DNA from: Campylobacteraceae bacterium
GTDB lineage: Bacteria > Campylobacterota > Campylobacteria > Campylobacterales > Sulfurovaceae
Reading direction: 5' to 3'
NCBI GenBank assembly: GCA_027065045.1
Contig: JAMOOX010000152.1
Coordinates: forward strand, 1 to 64,000
DNA: 64,000 bases
Of the stretch, positions 9,547 to 17,336 are shown one piece after another. Positions within the stretch are counted from its first letter, which is position 1, and each line of letters starts with the position of its first letter. The position numbers and the translations under genes were made by a program. The notes below the pieces were generated by a model that worked only from the letters and a program-made list of their open reading frames with translations, did no database searches and was not told the DNA's origin.

Positions 9547-9927
9547 ATGAAAATACCTTTTGATAAAATCAATAGTTTTGGCAAAGAGTTTGAGTATAAA
9601 TCAAACTTAGAACCTATTTTATTGAATGGAAAACTCAAAAAGAGTGGATACCATAGAGTATCAATTGGGGGCAATTTAAAAGGTAGTATAGTAGTAAATT
9701 GTGCAAGATGTGGTGTAGAAATCAATTGTAATGTAGATGAAGATTTAAAATTTACAATTAGTGACCAATTTATAGAGACAACTGATAATTTAGATATTAT
9801 TGAGTTTATAGATGGTATGATAGATATTGATTATATACTAAATAGTGAGATCAACTCACTTAAATCCTCATATAATTATTGTCCAAAGTGTGAAAACTTA
9901 GATGATGATTTTGAGATGGAATTTTAA
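9547..9927 (+). CDS. YceD-like DUF177 protein
   Basis: A 126-residue member of the DUF177/YceD family, recognised by its place directly before rpmF and by its two zinc-ribbon-like cysteine pairs: CARCG in the middle (about residue 58) and CPKCE near the C-terminus. In other bacteria and chloroplasts relatives are linked to 23S rRNA accumulation. The order yceD-rpmF-plsX is very widely conserved, which supports the call more than the sequence alone does. Confidence 0.8.
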   Translation: MKIPFDKINSFGKEFEYKSNLEPILLNGKLKKSGYHRVSIGGNLKGSIVVNCARCGVEINCNVDEDLKFTISDQFIETTDNLDIIEFIDGMIDIDYILNSEINSLKSSYNYCPKCENLDDDFEMEF

Positions 9928-9942
9928 AATAAAGGATATAAA

Positions 9943-10116
9943 ATGGCAGTACCAAAGAGAAGACATAGTAAAACAAGAGCAGCAAAAAGAAGAACACATT
10001 ATAAATTGACTCTTCCAAGACCAGTTAAAGATGAAGATGGAACATGGAGAATGCCTCACCACATGAATATGACAACAGGTGAGTATGTTAATCATAACCA
10101 TGATAAAAAAGATTAA
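9943..10116 (+). CDS. rpmF: 50S ribosomal protein L32
   Basis: A 57-residue basic protein from ATG 9943 to TAA 10114-10116, preceded by AAAGGA. The start [17 protein letters not shown] is diagnostic of bacterial L32, a large-subunit protein near the peptidyl transferase region. The family zinc-binding cysteines are absent; the C-terminal half ([17 protein letters not shown]) carries several histidines instead. It sits between yceD and plsX as in most bacteria. Confidence 0.95.
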   Translation: MAVPKRRHSKTRAAKRRTHYKLTLPRPVKDEDGTWRMPHHMNMTTGEYVNHNHDKKD

Positions 10117-10125
10117 TTCGTAACT

Positions 10126-11115
10126 ATGATTAAAATAGCAATAGATGCTATGGGTGGGGACTTTGGTCCTGAACCTATCATAGAGGGTGTAATCCAAGCA
10201 CTAGATGAAAAAGGCGAACTTTTTAAACCTATACTTGTAGGTGATAAAGAAGAGCTACTCCTATATATCCCAGAATTTTATCTTAATAAAGTTGAATTTG
10301 TATCATCAAGTGATGTAATTTCTATGAGTGATAGTGCTACAAATGCACTTAAACGAAAAGAGTCATCTATATACAAAGCAGTTGAACTTGTACGAAATAA
10401 AGAGGCAGATACAGTTGTTTCAGCAGGACATAGTGGAGCTACAATGACCTTAGCAACTATTCGTATTGGACGACTTAAAAATGTATCTAAACCAGCACTT
10501 GCAACACTTATGCCAAGCATTAACGAGAGTAAAACTTTACTATTAGATGTTGGTGCAGTTGTTGAGTGTAAACCTCAAAATCTATATGAATTTGCTATAA
10601 TGGGTAGAACTTATGCACAACAACTTTTAAATATAGATTCACCAAAAGTTGGACTTTTAGCAAATGGTGAAGAGGAGAGTAAGGGTAATGAACTTACCAA
10701 AGCATCTTTTGCTCTTCTTAAAGGAACAGAAGGCTTTATAGGTAATATAGAGGGACGAGATATTTTCAATGGTAATGTAGATGTTGTTGTTTGTGATGGA
10801 TTTACAGGTAATATAGTCTTAAAAGCTAGTGAGGGTGTAGTATCTACAATATTTGATATGATGAAAACAAATATCAAAAAATCAATACCAGCAAAATTTG
10901 GTGCATTATTGATGAAAAAAAGAGTATTTGCAAACCTTAAAAAGCAGGTTGATTATGCAGAATATGGTGGAGCACCACTACTTGGAGTAAATGGTTGTGT
11001 GATTGTGAGCCATGGTAGTTCTAATGCTAAGGCTATCAAAAATGCGATATTTCAAGCAATTAGTTTTTCTAAATCTAATGTAAATGAGACTATTGAGAGT
11101 GGTTTAGTCGTATAA
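10126..11115 (+). CDS. plsX: Phosphate acyltransferase PlsX
   Basis: A 329-residue enzyme that converts acyl-ACP and phosphate to acyl-phosphate, the donor for PlsY in phospholipid synthesis. The N-terminal [14 protein letters not shown] is diagnostic; [10 protein letters not shown] and [17 protein letters not shown] are further family blocks. It follows rpmF by 9 bases without a strong ribosome site of its own, which suggests coupling. In many bacteria fabH follows plsX; here the next gene is sucC after a 143-base gap. Confidence 0.96.
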   Translation: MIKIAIDAMGGDFGPEPIIEGVIQALDEKGELFKPILVGDKEELLLYIPEFYLNKVEFVSSSDVISMSDSATNALKRKESSIYKAVELVRNKEADTVVSAGHSGATMTLATIRIGRLKNVSKPALATLMPSINESKTLLLDVGAVVECKPQNLYEFAIMGRTYAQQLLNIDSPKVGLLANGEEESKGNELTKASFALLKGTEGFIGNIEGRDIFNGNVDVVVCDGFTGNIVLKASEGVVSTIFDMMKTNIKKSIPAKFGALLMKKRVFANLKKQVDYAEYGGAPLLGVNGCVIVSHGSSNAKAIKNAIFQAISFSKSNVNETIESGLVV

Positions 11116-11258
11116 GACTACCATCTCTATTTAATTATCTTCAAAATATGTGTAAAAAAATTACATATCTTCAATTAAACTTTTAATTACCAAATATTAA
11201 TTATACTTTTTAACATTATTAGATTATAATAGTATTAAATTGAAATAAGGAATGCATA

Positions 11259-12431
11259 GTGAATATTCATGAATATCAAGCAAAACAGATTTTTGCAAAA
11301 TATGGTGTACCAACTCCAAAAGGAATTATGGTAGAGAGCGTTAAAGATGCAGTTGTTGCAGCTCAAACTTTAGGTGGCCCAATTTGGGTTGTAAAAGCTC
11401 AAATTCACGCAGGTGGTAGAGGGCTTGGTGGTGGTGTTAAACTTGCTAAATCTTTGGAAGAGGTTGGAACTTTAGCTAATGAGATTTTAGGTATGACATT
11501 AGTTACTCATCAGACAACTGCTGAGGGTAAATTAGTTCAAAAGCTTTATATTGAAGATGGTGCTGATATTCAATCTGAACTATATTTATCTGTAGTTCTT
11601 GATAGAAAATTAGAGATGCCTTTAATTATGGCTTCTACCGAGGGTGGTATGAATATTGAAGATGTAGCTGAAAATACACCTGAAAAAATTGTTACAATTC
11701 CAGTTGACCCTACAATTGGTTTTCAAGGTTTCCATGGTAGAGAGTTAGCTTTTGGTCTTGGAATTACAGATAAAGTTGAACAGAGAAATATTATATCATT
11801 TGCTCAAAAACTATTTAAACTCTATATGGAAAATGATGCAGAGATGATTGAGATTAATCCTCTTGTCAAAACTGGTACAGGTGAGTTCTTGGCACTTGAT
11901 GGTAAAATGGGCTTTGATAACTCTGCTCTTGGAAGACAACCAGAAATTGCAGCTATGAGAGATTTAAGTGAAGAGGATGCTGATGAGATTGAAGCTTCTC
12001 ATTATGGATTATCTTATGTAGCATTAGATGGTGAGATTGGTTGTATGGTAAATGGTGCAGGTCTTGCTATGGGTACTATGGATACTATTAATCACATGGG
12101 TGGAACACCTGCTAACTTCCTTGATGTTGGTGGTAGTGCTAATGCCCAAACTGTTGCAAAAGGTTTTGAAATAATTTTGAAAAATCCAAATGTTAAAGCA
12201 ATTTTTGTAAATATCTTTGGTGGAATTGTAAGATGTGATAGAATTGCAAATGGTATTATTGAAGCTACAAAAATTACAGATGTAAATGTACCTGTAATTG
12301 TAAGACTTGATGGGACTAACGCACCAGAAGCTGCAGAGATTTTGAAAAATGCTAATATTTCTAATTTAATAGTTGGTGATGATTTAGGTGATGGTGCAGC
12401 AAAAGCTGTAGAGGCAGCGAAAGGTAACTAA
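11259..12431 (+). CDS. sucC: Succinate--CoA ligase (ADP-forming) subunit beta
   Basis: A 390-residue ATP-grasp subunit of succinyl-CoA synthetase, which interconverts succinyl-CoA and succinate in the oxidative or reductive TCA cycle. MNIHEYQAKQIFAKYGVPTP, VKAQIHAGGRG and MIEINPLV are typical. It starts with GTG at 11259 after TAAGGA. The partner sucD lies downstream but is separated by a 208-codon gene whose ATG overlaps the sucC stop by one base. In autotrophic Campylobacterota the enzyme runs in the reductive TCA cycle; that use here is inferred. Confidence 0.96.
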   Translation: MNIHEYQAKQIFAKYGVPTPKGIMVESVKDAVVAAQTLGGPIWVVKAQIHAGGRGLGGGVKLAKSLEEVGTLANEILGMTLVTHQTTAEGKLVQKLYIEDGADIQSELYLSVVLDRKLEMPLIMASTEGGMNIEDVAENTPEKIVTIPVDPTIGFQGFHGRELAFGLGITDKVEQRNIISFAQKLFKLYMENDAEMIEINPLVKTGTGEFLALDGKMGFDNSALGRQPEIAAMRDLSEEDADEIEASHYGLSYVALDGEIGCMVNGAGLAMGTMDTINHMGGTPANFLDVGGSANAQTVAKGFEIILKNPNVKAIFVNIFGGIVRCDRIANGIIEATKITDVNVPVIVRLDGTNAPEAAEILKNANISNLIVGDDLGDGAAKAVEAAKGN

Positions 12432-13057
12432 TGAAGCCTAAATTGACATTTGGAAATATTACTTTTGATGATATTATAGAGTATTTTGATGTATCTCAAA
12501 AATATGAAGATAATATTATAAATATATCTAATATTGAAATATCTAAAGAAGATAGAGATATGTTAGAGATATTAATTCATAAGCACAAAGTCTATTTTAT
12601 GGATTATTCAGAAGAGGAGATTAAAATGATGTTTATCTCCCCTATCTTAAATAATATATCTCTAAATGGAATTAATGCAAGAGAATGGTTTGAACGAGAA
12701 TTAAGCTTTGAATTTGAAAATGTTATCATTAGTGGTAAGACAGATTTTATGTTAGCTTCGGGGACGATAAATCCCAAAGAACCTTATTTTTTTATTCAAG
12801 AGTATAAGAAAGCTATTCCAAGTAATAATCCAAAATGGCAATTATTAGCTGAATTATTGGTAGCTATCAATAAAAATAGAGATAGTTTAATTTTAGGAAC
12901 TTATATTATTGGACAATATTGGTATTTTGTAAAACTTATCAAAAAAGATAATAGTTATATCTTATATAATATTGATAGTTATGATAGCCTAAAGATTGAT
13001 GACTTAGTTATAATATATAAAAATTTACAAGCTGTAAAGAGTTTGTATTGTAAATAG
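12431..13057 (+). CDS. PD-(D/E)XK nuclease-like protein inserted between sucC and sucD
   Basis: A 208-residue protein of no recognised named family. Its middle part fits a PD-(D/E)XK nuclease core: Asp105 in SGKTDFML, then a strand with Glu124 and Lys126 in FIQEYKKA, then an amphipathic helix starting PKWQLLAELLVA, as in the HsdR_N/DUF4365-like type. The Q in this helix and the spacing D-x18-E-x-K are typical. It overlaps the stop of sucC by one base and ends 11 bases before sucD, so it is forced into the sucCD transcript. It reads as small accessory cargo; nuclease activity is an inference. Confidence 0.65.
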   Translation: MKPKLTFGNITFDDIIEYFDVSQKYEDNIINISNIEISKEDRDMLEILIHKHKVYFMDYSEEEIKMMFISPILNNISLNGINAREWFERELSFEFENVIISGKTDFMLASGTINPKEPYFFIQEYKKAIPSNNPKWQLLAELLVAINKNRDSLILGTYIIGQYWYFVKLIKKDNSYILYNIDSYDSLKIDDLVIIYKNLQAVKSLYCK

Positions 13058-13068
13058 AAGGAGAATAA

Positions 13069-13941
13069 ATGAGTATTTTAGTAAATAAAGATAGTAAAGT
13101 AATAGTACAAGGTTTCACAGGTAAAGAGGGAACTTTTCACGCTGAACAATGTATCGCTTATGGAACTAATATTGTAGGTGGTGTTACACCAAATAAAGGT
13201 GGTCAAACACATTTAGAAAAGCCTGTATTTAATACAGTAAGTCAAGCAGTAGCTTCAACTGGTGCTACTGTAAGTATGATTTTTGTTCCACCTGCGTTTG
13301 TTGGTGATGCTGTAATGGAAGCTGCTGAAGCTGGGATTGAATTAGCTGTTATTATTACAGAGGGTGCACCAGTTAAAGATATGCAAATGGCAAAAGCTTA
13401 TGCTACAAAGCATGGTATGATGACAATTGGGCCAAACTGTCCAGGGATTATCACTGCTGAAGAGTGTAAAATAGGTATTATGCCAGGTATGATATTTAAA
13501 AAAGGTAATGTAGGACTTATCTCAAAATCAGGTACTCTTACTTATGAGGGTGCTAATCAAGTATGTAATGAAGGATTTGGAATTACTACTGCTGTTGGTA
13601 TTGGAGGAGACCCAATTATTGGTCTTAGCTATAAACAAATTTTACCAATGTTTGAAGCAGACCCTGATACAGAGTGTATTGTAATGATTGGTGAGATTGG
13701 TGGAGACCTTGAAATTCAAGCAGCAAAATTAATCAAAGAACAAATCACCAAGCCAGTTGTAGCATTTATCGCAGGTCAAACTGCTCCAAAAGGTAAAACT
13801 ATGGGTCATGCTGGTGCGATTGTAAGTGGTAGTGCTGGTACTGCAAAAGAGAAAATGGAAGCATTAGAGGCTGCTGGTGTGAAAGTAGTTGTATCTCCTG
13901 CTGAGATTGGTAAAGCTGTTAAAGAGATTTTATCAAAATAG
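13069..13941 (+). CDS. sucD: Succinate--CoA ligase subunit alpha
   Basis: A 290-residue CoA-binding subunit of succinyl-CoA synthetase. [14 protein letters not shown] binds CoA, GPNCPGII is a family block, and His247 in [12 protein letters not shown] is the residue phosphorylated during catalysis. It has its own strong ribosome site (AGAAGGAG), so it can be translated despite the extra gene that separates it from sucC. A hairpin directly after its stop probably ends the transcript. Confidence 0.96.
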   Translation: MSILVNKDSKVIVQGFTGKEGTFHAEQCIAYGTNIVGGVTPNKGGQTHLEKPVFNTVSQAVASTGATVSMIFVPPAFVGDAVMEAAEAGIELAVIITEGAPVKDMQMAKAYATKHGMMTIGPNCPGIITAEECKIGIMPGMIFKKGNVGLISKSGTLTYEGANQVCNEGFGITTAVGIGGDPIIGLSYKQILPMFEADPDTECIVMIGEIGGDLEIQAAKLIKEQITKPVVAFIAGQTAPKGKTMGHAGAIVSGSAGTAKEKMEALEAAGVKVVVSPAEIGKAVKEILSK

Positions 13942-13946
13942 GGTGA

Positions 13947-13971
13947 ATAAGTTCGGTTTTACCGAACTTAT
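13947..13971 (+). terminator. Hairpin after sucD
   Basis: A perfect 11-bp stem (ATAAGTTCGGT paired with ACCGAACTTAT) with a TTT loop begins 6 bases after the sucD stop. No clear T-run follows on the plus strand, so termination may be inefficient or the hairpin may stabilise the mRNA 3' end. Confidence 0.6.
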
Positions 13972-13992
13972 CCTCTAATTGACTTATCAATA

Positions 13993-14032
13993 CTCTTTTT
14001 TTTAGGTTTTGTAGTTCTTATAATCTTACACT
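13993..14032 (-). pseudogene. Duplicated 3' end of the neighbouring DUF1566 gene
   Basis: The run TTTAGGTTTTGTAGTTCTTA followed by ATCTTACAC occurs here and again at the 3' end of the DUF1566 gene (about 14067-14104), about 74 bases away. Read on the minus strand both copies encode the C-terminal RTTKPKKK. The outer copy then continues for a few more codons. It looks like the remaining tail of a tandem gene copy. Confidence 0.55.
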
Positions 14033-14062
14033 ATGTTTGATACTCCATAATAAATTTGAGTT

Positions 14063-14479
14063 TTACTTTTTTTTAGGTTTTGTAGTTCTTACACATCTTA
14101 CACGACGGTCATAGTCAATTCCATTTGCTTCAGAAGCACCATCTCTAAAATCAACACCCCAATTTTTACCATTGTGATTTTTATATCTAGTAGATGACCA
14201 ATAAAATCTATCTTCAATAAAATTAAATCCACCAATAATTGCTGGTTTATAACTGTTGTAGCTAACTAATGATAAAAGTTCTGTAATGTTTGGAACTCTC
14301 CAGTCATCAAATCCACCCAATTTTAAATCTTTACAATAATTGTAAGCTTTTTTATAAGTAACCATATTATCAATTATAGCTCTATTATCTTGCCATGTTA
14401 AACCTGTAAATCCATCTTGTGCCATATCACCTGCATTTAAACCAACTGCTACTATTAGTATAGATAGTGCTTTTTTCAT
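14063..14479 (-). CDS. Secreted DUF1566 (Lcl C-terminal-like) domain protein
   Basis: A 138-residue exported protein. Residues 1-17 form a signal peptide (KKALSILIVAVGLNAG). The rest is one DUF1566 domain: GLTWQDN near the start, the core GFDDWRVPNITELLSL, FYWSSTRY and the terminal RRVRCVR. This domain is common in surface and periplasmic proteins of proteobacteria; the function is mostly unknown. I place the start at 14479 rather than at the ATG 12 bases upstream, because that upstream ATG contains the GGAG ribosome site. A partial copy of its 3' end lies just downstream. Confidence 0.75.
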   Translation of the reverse strand: MKKALSILIVAVGLNAGDMAQDGFTGLTWQDNRAIIDNMVTYKKAYNYCKDLKLGGFDDWRVPNITELLSLVSYNSYKPAIIGGFNFIEDRFYWSSTRYKNHNGKNWGVDFRDGASEANGIDYDRRVRCVRTTKPKKK

Positions 14480-14567
14480 ATAGAACTCCATTATTTATTT
14501 TATATTTTAATATATTATATCAAAATAAAGTAAAATTGTATATAATAAGATTAAAAAAGGAAATAAA

Positions 14568-15827
14568 ATGAAACAACAAACATTAGCACTCCATTATGGA
14601 TATGATAAAGATGTACAAGGGACAATGTCTGTACCAATATATCAAACAACAGCTTATGAATTTAGAGATACTACTCACGCATCAAATCTATTTGAACTTA
14701 AAGAACTTGGAAATATATACACAAGATTAATGAACCCAACAACTGATGTCTTTGAAAAAAGATTTGCATCACTTGAGGGAGGAGTGGCAAGTATTGGGAC
14801 TGCTTCTGGAATGAGTGCTATATTTTATGCTATTGCCAATGTTGCAGAAGCAGGTGATAATATAATTGTAGCAAAACAAGTTTATGGTGGGACTACTACT
14901 CTTACAGGTCATACAATCAAAAGATTTGGAATTGAGAGCCGATATTTTGATATAGAAAATCCCAAAGAGTTAGAGGCATTAATTGATGATAAAACTAAAA
15001 TTATTATATTTGAAAGTATCACAAATCCAAATGTAACAGTAGCTGATTTTGATGTAATTACAGAGATTGCTAATAGATATAATATCTTAACTTGTGTAGA
15101 TAATACAGTAGCTACTCCAATTCACTGTAAGCCTTTGGAGCTAGGTTGTGATATTGTAGTACATAGCACAAGTAAATATACAATAGGGCAGGGTAGTGCA
15201 TTAGGAGGAGTTATAGTAGAACGAGAAAATTTGAGCGATAAGCTAAAAAATAATCATAGATATTACCATTTTAATGAACCAGATGAGAGTTATCACGGAC
15301 TTATCTACACAGATTTACCTCTACCTCCATTTGTATTAAGAGTAAGATTATCACTACTTAGAGATTTAGGTTCTGCACCATCTCCATTTAATTCTTGGCT
15401 TCATATTCAAGGATTAGAGACATTAGCTATTAGAATGAGAGAACACTCATCAAATGCTCTTAAAGTAGCCCAGTTCTTGGAAGCTCATCCAAAAGTAAAA
15501 AAGGTAAATTATCCTGCTTTAAAGAGTGATAGATTTTATAATTTAGCTCAAAAATATTTCAAAGGTGGTTGTAGTGGGTTATTATCATTTGAACTTGAAA
15601 ACAAAGAGGTAGCTAATATGGTAGCAAATAAAACAGAACTATTCTCACTTGTAGTTAATATTGGAGATAGTAAATCGATTATCACTCACCCAGCATCTAC
15701 AACACATCAACAACTATCTTCTAAAGAGTTGATAGAATCAGGAATTAGTGGAGGATTGATTAGACTTAGTATTGGACTTGAAGATGCTAATGATTTGATT
15801 GATGATTTGATTCAAGCATTGGCTTAG
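14568..15827 (+). CDS. metY: O-acetylhomoserine sulfhydrylase
   Basis: A 419-residue PLP enzyme of the Cys/Met metabolism family. PLP-binding Lys203 lies in VVHSTSKYTIGQG, with IYTRLMNPT and GTASGMSAIFYAI as further family blocks. The length and the insertion near PPFVLRVRL match O-acetylhomoserine aminocarboxypropyltransferases, which make homocysteine from O-acetylhomoserine and sulfide. Direct sulfide assimilation would suit a sulfur-cycling bacterium. It stands alone with a good ribosome site (AAAGGA). A related gamma-lyase role is the main alternative. Confidence 0.9.
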   Translation: MKQQTLALHYGYDKDVQGTMSVPIYQTTAYEFRDTTHASNLFELKELGNIYTRLMNPTTDVFEKRFASLEGGVASIGTASGMSAIFYAIANVAEAGDNIIVAKQVYGGTTTLTGHTIKRFGIESRYFDIENPKELEALIDDKTKIIIFESITNPNVTVADFDVITEIANRYNILTCVDNTVATPIHCKPLELGCDIVVHSTSKYTIGQGSALGGVIVERENLSDKLKNNHRYYHFNEPDESYHGLIYTDLPLPPFVLRVRLSLLRDLGSAPSPFNSWLHIQGLETLAIRMREHSSNALKVAQFLEAHPKVKKVNYPALKSDRFYNLAQKYFKGGCSGLLSFELENKEVANMVANKTELFSLVVNIGDSKSIITHPASTTHQQLSSKELIESGISGGLIRLSIGLEDANDLIDDLIQALA

Positions 15828-15947
15828 TATAAAATTATAGAAAACCTATGGATTTAGCTATTAATAATCAACATTATGATGATTTGAGTAAAAAAGTAGG
15901 GTAAGGTAGAAAATTTGAGGTAGAATTAGATTATTTTTTTTATTGTC

Positions 15948-15966
15948 TTGACTTTTGGGGTAGAAT
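15948..15966 (+). promoter_or_regulatory. Promoter-like motif shared with 57610-57628
   Basis: The 19-base string TTGACTTTTGGGGTAGAAT occurs here and, with one change (TATAAT for TAGAAT), at 57610-57628 upstream of a secreted glycosidase. A T-rich stretch plus G before a -10 box fits Campylobacterota sigma-70 promoters, which lack a strict -35. No gene follows on the plus strand, only a terminator-like hairpin. Confidence 0.45.
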
Positions 15967-15982
15967 ATTAGTAATTATTATA

Positions 15983-16018
15983 AATATCATTAGAGTTGAA
16001 ATTTCTAATGATATTTTT
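15983..16018 (+). terminator. Rho-independent terminator-like hairpin in the metY-comEC gap
   Basis: A perfect 12-bp stem (AATATCATTAGA with TCTAATGATATT) encloses a 9-base loop and is followed by a T-run at 16014-16018. It could end metY transcription or a very short RNA started from the promoter-like motif at 15948-15966. The rest of the 233-base gap (15828-16060) holds only an 18-codon frame from ATG 15850 that I regard as noise. Confidence 0.6.
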
Positions 16019-16060
16019 AAATTTTATATTTCTATAATTTTAACCTTCATTGAATTAGAA

Positions 16061-17335
16061 TTAATATACTAAATCCCAATTATAGAGTAAAAATATATTT
16101 AATATAGCCAATAAAACAAGCAGATAAAAACTTAACCTACTCCATATAGAAGCGATAGATACTACTAAATATATAACAAACAAATCCAATGGAATAACCA
16201 TATCAAATGAAATAGCACTAGATGGTAGATTAAAAAGTAATATTAAAACCTCATCAAATAATCCTCCATAACCTATAATATGTAAAAAAATTGAAATTGG
16301 ATAAAATAGAACAAAGGAAATAGATAATATTGGAGAAGTAAGCTGATATATATTAGTAATATAAAATATACTATGAGTAATAGGCAACATAAATAGATAA
16401 ATCCCAATAGGGAATATAGTATATTTCAATATTTTATTTTGAATATTATTACTATATCTCTCTATTAAAAATATATAAAATACCCCTGCAATAGAGAACC
16501 ATAATGCAATTGATGTAATAAGTGTTGGAAATAGAGATAATATTATCAATACTACAAGAGATAGAGATTGAAAACTAAATATTTTTATACCCATTATCAA
16601 AAATATCCAACTAAATAACATCATTATAAAGGAGCGAATTAGAGATGGTGGAGAACCCACAAATATAGTATAAACTCCTAATAATACTATAGATATAACT
16701 CCTATATCAAAAAATGAGTTTCTATATGAAAAAAATCTTTTTTGAAAATATTTATATGGTAATAGTAGTATAAAATATATAACACTCCATAGTATAGTCA
16801 AATGTAATCCACTCAATGCAATCAAATGGCTAATACCCAAACTTGCTACTTTTTCTCTAAGAGATTTAGATATTTTAGATGCCAAAAATATAGCTTTATA
16901 AAATTCTATAATCTCACTATCTTTGTGTTGGGTTTCAATTAGATTATTTATATAATCTTTGAGCCTATTATCTCCATTTTTTATCACTTTTTTAATCTTG
17001 ATTTGAGTATAAAATCCATTTATATACTCTACAAAAGATAGATTATTATTAGGAGATATTTTAATCCTTATAGTGGTATTGAGATAATTCACTCTATTTG
17101 TTACACCAGTAAAGATAATTAAACCCTCTGTGGTTTCTACTTTTATAATATTGTAGTTTGCTTTGGGATATATATGTTTTACCTTAGCATAAGTATAATA
17201 AAAAGGCTTAGTGATAAACTCTTTATAATCACTATAATAATCTCCTACTCTTATAAAAACCAAAATCAAAAGAGATATAGAGAGCATTAAAAACTCTCTA
17301 TAATTACTAAATAAATTTGGCTTTTCAATAGACAT
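16061..17335 (-). CDS. comEC: ComEC/Rec2-family competence membrane protein
   Basis: A 424-residue integral membrane protein. The Competence domain is recognised by the HLIALSGLHLTILW motif (about residues 169-182, the canonical HLxAISGLHxG region) followed by about eight membrane segments. In competent bacteria ComEC forms the inner-membrane channel for incoming single-stranded DNA. The C-terminal metallo-beta-lactamase nuclease domain found in longer homologues is absent, as is usual in Campylobacterota. Its start lies one base after the dnaB stop, so the two are co-transcribed. Confidence 0.85.
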   Translation of the reverse strand: MSIEKPNLFSNYREFLMLSISLLILVFIRVGDYYSDYKEFITKPFYYTYAKVKHIYPKANYNIIKVETTEGLIIFTGVTNRVNYLNTTIRIKISPNNNLSFVEYINGFYTQIKIKKVIKNGDNRLKDYINNLIETQHKDSEIIEFYKAIFLASKISKSLREKVASLGISHLIALSGLHLTILWSVIYFILLLPYKYFQKRFFSYRNSFFDIGVISIVLLGVYTIFVGSPPSLIRSFIMMLFSWIFLIMGIKIFSFQSLSLVVLIILSLFPTLITSIALWFSIAGVFYIFLIERYSNNIQNKILKYTIFPIGIYLFMLPITHSIFYITNIYQLTSPILSISFVLFYPISIFLHIIGYGGLFDEVLILLFNLPSSAISFDMVIPLDLFVIYLVVSIASIWSRLSFYLLVLLAILNIFLLYNWDLVY

Positions 17336-17336
17336 T

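Noticed and set aside
14492-14567. A riboswitch upstream of metY
   Set aside because: Only 76 AT-rich bases separate it from the divergent neighbour and no conserved SAM or other riboswitch pairing was seen.
15850-15906. An 18-codon frame starting MDLAINNQHYDDL in the metY-comEC gap
   Set aside because: No ribosome site, no similarity, and the length is expected by chance.
15948-15966. TTGACT and TAGAAT as a canonical -35/-10 pair
   Set aside because: They are only 7 bases apart, far from the 16-18 needed. If it is a promoter it must be of the Campylobacterota type without a fixed -35.
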